Origin: Actinomycetes bacterium
Lineage (GTDB): Bacteria > Actinomycetota > Actinomycetes > Actinomycetales > Microbacteriaceae
Assembly: GCA_023428065.1 (NCBI GenBank)
Contig: JAEYZI010000062.1
Span: 1 to 10,828 of the forward strand
Direction: 5' to 3'
DNA length: 10,828 nucleotides
Part shown: positions 6,243 through 10,828 of the stretch, piece after piece
How positions within the stretch are numbered: the stretch's first letter is position 1
Layout: each line of letters opens with the position of its first letter
Notes under the pieces: model-generated
What the model saw: only the letters and a program-made list of their open reading frames with translations
Database searches by the model: none
Told to the model about the DNA's origin: nothing
Position numbers and translations under genes: made by a program

Positions 6243-7191
6243 CCGCGTCCCACCAGCGCAGCACGCGCAGCGCCCTGAGGGTGATCCAGCGGCTCGGCCG
6301 ACCCTCCTCCTCGCCCTCCATGACGAACCAGACCGAGCCCTCGAGATCGTTCTCGAGCGGGAAGCGACCCTCGGCATCCGCCTTGCCCCGCACGAGCTCG
6401 ACCGCCTCGCGCAGGCGCTCGTCTCCCGCGGGCCGGGCGAGCCGGAAGTGATCGAGCCCCCGCAGCACGTCGTAGTGCCACCGCGTCGGGAAGGTCGTCA
6501 TCGAGAAGCGCAGGTCGGCCATGCCGCCCGTCGAGAGCCGCCGCAGCAGGCGCCGCTCGAGCAGGTACTCCTCGCCGCGGATGCGCGCCTCGCGGGCGGC
6601 GGGAACGCGCGGGTCGTCGGGGGGCGCCGCCTCCTCCCACGCGAGGAGCCCCTCGATCGCGCAGATCGTCGAGTGGAACGACGACACGGCCGTTCCGCGG
6701 TCGCAGTTCCACCCGCCGTCGGGCAGCTGCTGCGCGATAAGCGCCGAGAGGGTGCGCGAACCGTCGAAGCCGAAGTAGACGGAGCTCGCGAGCAGGACGC
6801 CCGCGATGCACGGTTCGATCGCGAGCTCGAAGTAGAGCAGACCGCCGTCGTCGTCCTCCCAGCGCACGTTCCGCGCGACCTTGTCGATGGCGTCACGCAC
6901 GACGGCGTCGTCGGGGTCGACGCCGAAGTCGCGCAGCAGGGTGACGGTGAAGTGGGTGGCGGTCCACGCCGCGAAGAACGGGCGCGACTCGTCGACCCAG
7001 CCCGGCCGGTAGGTGCCGCCGTCCCACGTGCCCTCCGGGTCCTGCAGGGCCAGCAACCGGGCGCCCCAGCCCTCGCGCGCGACGCGGGCGCGCTCCGCGG
7101 CCACGGCATCCGCATCCGCGTCGGCGAGGTCGCGCAGCACCTGGTGCCGGATCGCGGGATCGGCGTCGAGCAGCCAGTCGGTCACGTCCAT
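6229..7191 (-). CDS. Prenyltransferase/squalene-cyclase-like (alpha/alpha toroid) protein of unknown function
   Basis: The 320-residue protein has repeats typical of the alpha/alpha-toroid fold shared by prenyltransferases and squalene or terpene cyclases. QW-like turns occur at LQDPEGTWDGG (49-59), QLPDGGWNCD (155-164) and, more weakly, DAEGRFPLEN (272-281). Other blocks are FFAAWTATHFTVTLL (72-86), SFHSTICAIEGLL (171-183), FPTRWHYDVLRGLDHF (234-249) and SRWITLRALRVLRWW (300-314). It is about half the length of a true squalene-hopene cyclase, and I see no DXDD protonation motif in the expected context, so cyclase activity is doubtful. It appears soluble, with no signal peptide. Similar proteins, often auto-annotated as squalene cyclase, occur widely in actinobacteria, but I know of no assigned function. 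The ATG lacks a ribosome-binding site and sits 6 nt after TAGCGT, suggesting a leaderless mRNA. Its 3' end overlaps the convergent MFS gene by 14 bp. The uvrD stop is 42 bp upstream. Confidence 0.75.
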   Translation of the reverse strand: MDVTDWLLDADPAIRHQVLRDLADADADAVAAERARVAREGWGARLLALQDPEGTWDGGTYRPGWVDESRPFFAAWTATHFTVTLLRDFGVDPDDAVVRDAIDKVARNVRWEDDDGGLLYFELAIEPCIAGVLLASSVYFGFDGSRTLSALIAQQLPDGGWNCDRGTAVSSFHSTICAIEGLLAWEEAAPPDDPRVPAAREARIRGEEYLLERRLLRRLSTGGMADLRFSMTTFPTRWHYDVLRGLDHFRLARPAGDERLREAVELVRGKADAEGRFPLENDLEGSVWFVMEGEEEGRPSRWITLRALRVLRWWDAVTPR

Positions 7192-7197
7192 GGGGCG

Positions 7198-7203
7198 ACG
7201 CTA
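7198..7203 (-). promoter_or_regulatory. -10 element TAGCGT for a leaderless transcript of the toroid-protein gene
   Basis: On the minus strand GTAGCGT is followed by CGCCCC and then the ATG at 7191, which places the expected transcription start at or next to the start codon. No purine-rich ribosome-binding site is present. Only 42 bp separate this start from the end of uvrD, so readthrough from uvrD is also possible. Confidence 0.5.
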
Positions 7204-7233
7204 CGCCGGGCGGCCGACGCCGCGCGAGAGCGG

Positions 7234-9624
7234 CTAGAGCTTCTCGATCGGCGCGATCTTGATGAGCAGGCGCTTGCGCCCCGCCGTGTCGAACTGCACC
7301 TCGGCGACCGCCTTCGGCGCCTGCCCCGTCACGGCCACGACGCGACCCTCGCCGAAGTCGGTGTGGCGGATGCGGTCGCCCGCCGCGAGGGTCAGGTCGC
7401 CGTTGTCGCGCACGGTGTTGGTGACGGCGCTCGTCCACTCGCGCTTCTCGCGGTTCGGGGCGGGCGGGAGCGAGTCGCGATAGCTGAAGCTCTGCCGCGT
7501 GCGTCCCGCGTTGAGCGCACGCGAGCGCGTGCCGCCGCGCGAGTTCGCCATCCCGGGCGACTGTCGCCACTCGATGAGGTGGGCGGGCACGTCCTGCAGG
7601 AAGCGGCTCGGCATCGCGACGGCCGTGTCGCCGAACTGCGCGCGCGTCATGGCGAGCGAGAGGTACAGCCGCTTCTTCGCGCGCGTGATGCCCACGTAGA
7701 ACAGCCGCCGCTCCTCCGCGACGCCGCCCGGCTCGTTCGCCGAGATGCGGTGCGGCAGGAGGTCCTCTTCGATGCCCGTGACGAAGACGGTGTCGTACTC
7801 GAGGCCCTTCGCCGTGTGCAGCGTCATGAGCGTGACGGTGCCGGAGGCGTCGTCGATCTCGTCCGCCGCCGCGACGAGGGCGACCTCGGTGAGGAAGTCG
7901 ATGAGGCGCCCCTCGGGGTTGCGCTTCGCGAACTCCTTCGTGAAGGAGAGGAGCTCCTCGACGTTCTCGGCGCGCACCTCGTCCTGCGCGTCGCGCGTCG
8001 CACGCAGCGCCTCGACGTAGCCCGTGCGCACGAGCAGCTCGGTGAGGATGTCGGCGGGCGGCGAGGTGGGCACCATCGCCTCGACGTCGTCGAGGATCTG
8101 CCCGAGGTCCATGATCGCCTTCGTGACCTTGGGGCCGAGGCCGAGCTGGTCGGCGTCGCGCAGGGTCTCACGCAGCGGCACGCCGAGCCGGTCGGCGTGC
8201 GCCTGCAGTGCCGCCTCGGTCGCCGGCCCGATGCCGCGCTTGGGGGTGTTCATGATGCGGCGCAGCGCGAGGTCGTCGGCGGGGTTCGCGACCTGCACGA
8301 GGTAGGCCATGGCGTCCTTGATCTCGGCGCGCTCGTAGAACTTGGTGCCGCCCGCGATGCGATAGGGCACGGCCGAGCGGATGAGGATGTCCTCCAGCGC
8401 ACGCGTCTGCGAGTTGACGCGGAAGAACACCGCCATGTCCTTGTAGGCGACGCCCGCCTCGTGGAGCTTCTGGATCTCGTCGGCCACGAACTGCGCCTCG
8501 TCGTAGGCGGTGTAGCCCGTGAAGCCCGTGATCTTCTCGCCCGCCCCGAGGGTCGTGAAGAGGTTCTTCTCCTGGCGATCGAAGTTGGCGGCGATGACGG
8601 CGTTCGCCGCGTCGAGGATGTTCTGCGTCGAGCGGTAGTTCTGCTCGAGCAGGATCACCTCGGCGTCGGGGAAGTCGCGCTCGAACTCGACGATGTTGCG
8701 GATGTCGGCGCCGCGGAAGGCGTAGATCGACTGGTCGGAGTCGCCGACGACCGTGAGCGAGGCCGCGGGGATGCCGCCCGACGCGTCGAGTCGCATCCGG
8801 GTGTCGGCGGGCACGTGCTGCGGTTCGACGGGGCGCGTGAGCTCGCGGATGAGGGCGTACTGCGCGTGGTTGGTGTCCTGGTACTCGTCGACGAGGATGT
8901 GGCGGAAGCGGCGCTGGTAGAGCGCCGCGACCTCCGGGAACGCGCGGAACAGGTGCACCGTCTCGGCGATGAGGTCGTCGAAGTCGAGGGCGTTCGCGCG
9001 GCGCAATCCCTGCGTGTAGCGCCGGAACACCTCGAGGAAGGCGGCGTCTGCCGGGTCGTCGGCCCGCACCTGGCGCGCGTAGCTGTCGACGTCGCCGAGC
9101 TCGTTCTTGAGCTTGGAGATCTTGCCCGCGACGGCGGGCACGGTGAGGCCGAGCGTGTCGACCTCGAGCTCCTTGATGATGCGCTTGATCATGGCGCGCG
9201 AGTCGGCCGAGTCGTAGATCGTGAACGCCGTCTTGAGGCCCATGGCCTCCGCCTGGCGGCGCAGGATGCGCACGCACGCCGAGTGGAAGGTCGAGATCCA
9301 CATGCCGTCGGCGGCGCCGCCCACGAGCTGTTCGACGCGCTCGCGCATCTCGCCGGCGGCCTTGTTGGTGAAGGTGATCGCGAGGATCTGGCTCGGCCAC
9401 GCCTCGCGCGTCTGCAGGAGGCTCGCGATGCGACGCGTGAGCACGCTCGTCTTGCCGGACCCCGCTCCCGCGACGATGAGCAGCGCCTTGCTGCGCGAGA
9501 GCACGGCCGCGCGCTGCTGCGGGTTGAGGCCGGCGAGGAGCGCCTCGTCGACGGCGGGAGGCTCTGCGGAGGGCAGGCCCGAGTCACCCGGATCGCTGTC
9601 GAATCCGTCGAGGAGGAAGGTCAT
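7234..9624 (-). CDS. pcrA: ATP-dependent 3'-5' DNA helicase UvrD/PcrA
   Basis: The 796-residue SF1A helicase is complete and of normal length. Motifs occur in order: the Q motif LNPQQRAAV (33-41), Walker A AGAGSGKT (52-59), motif Ia ITFTNKAAGEM (83-93), motif II DEYQDT (246-251) and motif III VVGDSDQSIYAFRG (292-305). Motif IV is LEQNYRST (326-333), motif V TLMTLHTAKGLEYDTVF (598-614) and motif VI EERRLFYVGITRAKKRLYL (637-655). A flexible 690-740 linker leads to a C-terminal Tudor-like domain, GDRIRHTDFGEGRVVAV to the end, which in PcrA contacts RNA polymerase. A short insertion rich in Pro, Arg and Asp lies between motifs II and III (264-288). The family unwinds DNA in nucleotide excision repair, clears RecA and transcription conflicts, and is usually essential or nearly so in Gram-positives. 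The start ATG is 9 nt after a TAGACT -10 element, and no ribosome-binding site is seen, implying a very short leader. Mycobacterial naming would be uvrD1. Confidence 0.97.
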   Translation of the reverse strand: MTFLLDGFDSDPGDSGLPSAEPPAVDEALLAGLNPQQRAAVLSRSKALLIVAGAGSGKTSVLTRRIASLLQTREAWPSQILAITFTNKAAGEMRERVEQLVGGAADGMWISTFHSACVRILRRQAEAMGLKTAFTIYDSADSRAMIKRIIKELEVDTLGLTVPAVAGKISKLKNELGDVDSYARQVRADDPADAAFLEVFRRYTQGLRRANALDFDDLIAETVHLFRAFPEVAALYQRRFRHILVDEYQDTNHAQYALIRELTRPVEPQHVPADTRMRLDASGGIPAASLTVVGDSDQSIYAFRGADIRNIVEFERDFPDAEVILLEQNYRSTQNILDAANAVIAANFDRQEKNLFTTLGAGEKITGFTGYTAYDEAQFVADEIQKLHEAGVAYKDMAVFFRVNSQTRALEDILIRSAVPYRIAGGTKFYERAEIKDAMAYLVQVANPADDLALRRIMNTPKRGIGPATEAALQAHADRLGVPLRETLRDADQLGLGPKVTKAIMDLGQILDDVEAMVPTSPPADILTELLVRTGYVEALRATRDAQDEVRAENVEELLSFTKEFAKRNPEGRLIDFLTEVALVAAADEIDDASGTVTLMTLHTAKGLEYDTVFVTGIEEDLLPHRISANEPGGVAEERRLFYVGITRAKKRLYLSLAMTRAQFGDTAVAMPSRFLQDVPAHLIEWRQSPGMANSRGGTRSRALNAGRTRQSFSYRDSLPPAPNREKREWTSAVTNTVRDNGDLTLAAGDRIRHTDFGEGRVVAVTGQAPKAVAEVQFDTAGRKRLLIKIAPIEKL

Positions 9625-9633
9625 GGCGCATCG

Positions 9634-9639
9634 AGTCTA
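9634..9639 (-). promoter_or_regulatory. -10 element TAGACT of the uvrD/pcrA gene
   Basis: On the minus strand CCTAGACT is followed by CGATGCGCC and the ATG at 9624. It matches TANNNT, and with 9 nt to the start codon the transcript would be leaderless or have a leader of one to three bases. It lies between the upstream hairpins (9669-9728) and the gene, as a stand-alone promoter would. Confidence 0.55.
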
Positions 9640-9668
9640 GGCGGCGGCGCCGACCTCGGCTGAAGGGT

Positions 9669-9704
9669 GCGGGCGACCCGGCCAGGAGGAGCCGGGTCGC
9701 CCGC
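9669..9704 (-). terminator. Perfect 14-bp hairpin, terminator of the lipoprotein genes
   Basis: GCGGGCGACCCGGC (9669-9682) and GCCGGGTCGCCCGC (9691-9704) are perfectly complementary around an 8-nt loop (CAGGAGGA on the plus strand). It lies after the lipoprotein stop and before the uvrD promoter, in the right place to separate the two units. It is the strongest hairpin noticed in the window. It lacks a U-tract, as many actinobacterial terminators do. Confidence 0.75.
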
Positions 9705-9706
9705 GA

Positions 9707-9728
9707 CGGAACGCTTCCCACCGTTCCG
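9707..9728 (-). terminator. Second hairpin directly behind the lipoprotein stop
   Basis: CGGAACG (9707-9713) and CGTTCCG (9722-9728) form perfect 7-bp arms around an 8-nt loop. It lies two bases beyond the lipoprotein stop codon and two bases before the larger hairpin in the direction of transcription, so the two act as a stacked pair. It could terminate transcription or protect the 3' end of the mRNA. Confidence 0.5.
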
Positions 9729-9730
9729 GG

Positions 9731-10252
9731 TCAGGCGCCGCCCTCCTGGAAGCCGACGACGACGGTGTTCGTCTGGCCGTCCGTCTGGAGGGCGAACTCG
9801 AGATCTCCCGCGTGCGCATTGAGGATCGGCCACCCGCCGATGCCGTCGCTGCGCTCGACGGCGTAGCCGCCGAGGAGCGGCTCCCACGCGTCGAGCACGG
9901 CCTCGGGCTCGAGGGCCGTGACGTACTGGAGCACGGCGGTGTCCTCGCTCGTCTGGAAGACGACGCACAGCTCGACTCCTGCGGGCGCGGCCCAGCCGTG
10001 CGGGACCGTGGGCGCCTCGCCGGGGTCGACGCTGTAGCCGAAGGGCGAGTCGGGGAAGGCGGCGGCGCACGCGGGGCTCGGGCCCTGCCCGCCCGCGGGC
10101 CCCGACACGGCGGGGCCGTTCGGGTCGTCGACGAGGGGGTTGCCGGTCGCGCAGGCGCTCAGCGCGAGGGCGACGGAGCCGCCGAGCGCGGCGAGGCGCA
10201 GGGCGCGCAGCGTGCGGGTACGGCGCGCGGCACGCGCCAGGGGATTCGCCAT
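9731..10252 (-). CDS. Putative lipoprotein of unknown function
   Basis: The 173-residue protein begins with a basic n-region (Arg7, Arg10, Arg11, Arg13, Arg16, Arg19) and a hydrophobic core, then the lipobox LSAC with the lipidated Cys34. It should therefore be exported and anchored to the outer face of the membrane. A Gly/Pro-rich linker (35-60) leads to a globular domain with Cys62 and Cys96, 34 residues apart, possibly a disulfide. That domain includes PHGWAAPAGVELCVVF and ends DLEFALQTDGQTNTVVVGFQ. I do not recognise a named family. Its domain resembles the product of the gene 36 bp upstream, so the two look like a tandem duplication. AGAGGA at 10263-10268 lies 10 nt before the ATG. Two hairpins follow the stop. 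Not expected to be functionally linked to uvrD. Confidence 0.82.
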   Translation of the reverse strand: MANPLARAARRTRTLRALRLAALGGSVALALSACATGNPLVDDPNGPAVSGPAGGQGPSPACAAAFPDSPFGYSVDPGEAPTVPHGWAAPAGVELCVVFQTSEDTAVLQYVTALEPEAVLDAWEPLLGGYAVERSDGIGGWPILNAHAGDLEFALQTDGQTNTVVVGFQEGGA

Positions 10253-10288
10253 GGTGGTGATTTCCTCTCGGGTCCGTCGGGCTGGTGA

Positions 10289-10708
10289 TCAGTCCTGGTA
10301 GTCGCCGTCGATCGCCCAGTGGATGGCGTAGCGGCTCGTGCCGGTCTCGACGATGTAGAAGGAGGCGTCGCCGAGCACGCCCGTGAGCAGTTCGCCGTCG
10401 GTCGAGTCGCCGCGCCCGTGCGCACCGCCCGTGAGCGCTCGCTCGTAGTAGTCGAGCACCCAGTCGTACGGCGTGTAGTAGCTCGTGGCGTAGTGGCCGA
10501 CCTGCTCGGCCTCCGAGATCGTCTCGACGAGGCAGAGCACCCCGAAGTCGGCGGGTGCCGGCCAGCCGTCCGGCCGCATCCGGATGTCGCCCTCGTGGAC
10601 GATCCCGGCTCGGGCGCCGTACTCCGTCACGCAGCGGGGGTCCGGCTGCGGCGGCGCCTCTCCCTGAGCCGTGTCGGGCGTCGCCGACGGGGTCGGCGGC
10701 ACGGGCAT
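10289..10708 (-). CDS. Paralogue of the lipoprotein, apparently lacking its signal peptide
   Basis: From the ATG at 10708 the frame gives 139 residues. It opens with a Pro/Thr/Ala-rich linker (MPVPPTPSATPDTAQGEAPP) and then a domain with Cys26 and Cys59. Matches to the downstream lipoprotein include GWPAP against GWAAP, LCLVETISEAEQVGHYAT against LCVVFQTSEDTAVLQYVT, and LLTGVLGDASF against ILNAHAGDLEF. The linker looks like the part that follows a lipobox, yet no lipobox or hydrophobic signal is encoded upstream. The frame extends only to a GTG at 10756, adding a short stretch with no signal character, and then meets stop codons. Neither other minus frame in the last 120 bases encodes a signal peptide. 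No ribosome-binding site precedes either start. The gene may be truncated or rearranged at its 5' end, or the true start may lie elsewhere. The domain itself looks intact and the stop is 36 bp before the next gene. Confidence 0.55.
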   Translation of the reverse strand: MPVPPTPSATPDTAQGEAPPQPDPRCVTEYGARAGIVHEGDIRMRPDGWPAPADFGVLCLVETISEAEQVGHYATSYYTPYDWVLDYYERALTGGAHGRGDSTDGELLTGVLGDASFYIVETGTSRYAIHWAIDGDYQD

Positions 10709-10828
10709 GGCGTGGATGGCGTGGGTCGAGCACCTCGTCTCGCGCGTGCTCGGCACCGTGCTCGCGGTCTACGTCGCGCTCGTGGCGACCGCCTACGTCG
10801 CGATGGGCGTGCCAGGCCTGGCGGGCCC
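10707..10828 (+). CDS. Possible N-terminus of a membrane protein, running off the right edge
   Basis: The plus frame from ATG 10707 (or ATG 10716) begins MAWMAWVEHLVSRVLG and continues with a hydrophobic run, TVLAVYVALVATAYVAMGV, that could be a membrane helix or signal anchor. The frame is open to the window end and back to a GTG at 10671. No clear ribosome-binding site is seen, and the start would overlap the start of the minus-strand paralogue gene within the same CATG, which is unlikely for two real divergent genes. The hydrophobic character is the only support. I do not recognise the protein. Confidence 0.3.
   Translation, partial: MAWMAWVEHLVSRVLGTVLAVYVALVATAYVAMGVPGLAG

Noticed and set aside
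4830..6377. Upstream extension of the permease frame by about 516 codons on the minus strand
   Set aside because: It is antisense to the exporter gene and rich in Arg, Glu and His. The ATG at 4829 has a good ribosome-binding site and gives a natural MFS start.
6187..9663. A 1158-codon open frame on the plus strand opposite uvrD/pcrA
   Set aside because: It is antisense to the helicase, its translation is Arg/Glu/Val/Asp-rich low complexity with no domain, and such long shadows are expected at this GC content.

Overview
The window is about 72% GC by eye. Its codons favour G or C in the third position, and several genes have leaderless TANNNT-start promoters. Gene content and the sequences of sucC and the UvrD/PcrA helicase suggest a high-GC actinobacterium, most likely a member of Microbacteriaceae or a close relative. 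That placement is inference. Coding density is very high: no stretch over about 150 bases lacks a gene, and most long antisense frames are GC-driven shadows.

Layout, left to right. Positions 1-1285 (minus) hold the start of sucD, cut by the window edge, and complete sucC. Together they encode succinyl-CoA synthetase of the TCA cycle. A 135-bp divergent spacer with two tandem palindromic boxes separates sucC from a plus-strand MpaB/DUF2236-type putative oxygenase (1421-2152). A long inverted repeat lies just beyond that gene, where it converges on the next. Positions 2204-4829 (minus) form a likely two-gene operon: an MFS permease followed 28 bp later by a GH1 beta-glucosidase. A perfect-armed 20-bp palindrome at 4858-4877 looks like its operator. 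A second, divergent MFS transporter (4974-6242, plus) overlaps tail to tail with a minus-strand gene for a prenyltransferase/squalene-cyclase-like (alpha/alpha toroid) protein (6229-7191). The UvrD/PcrA helicase gene follows on the minus strand (7234-9624). Beyond it are two stacked hairpins and a tandem pair of related small secreted-type proteins on the minus strand (9731-10252 and about 10289-10708). The first has a clear lipoprotein signal; the second has none. The last 120 bases hold a hydrophobic plus-strand frame of uncertain reality.

Functionally this is a housekeeping backbone (helicase, succinyl-CoA synthetase) with a block between uvrD and sucC devoted to sugar uptake and hydrolysis, export, and two poorly characterised enzymes. 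In mycobacteria uvrD1 and sucCD lie almost next to each other in the same orientation, so the intervening block is plausibly a lineage-specific insertion. I do not see a clear undescribed multi-gene system. The most interesting points are the tandem palindromes upstream of sucC, the operator-like palindrome of the permease/glucosidase operon, the non-canonical residues beside both GH1 catalytic glutamates, and the lipoprotein pair whose upstream copy has lost its signal peptide at an odd junction.
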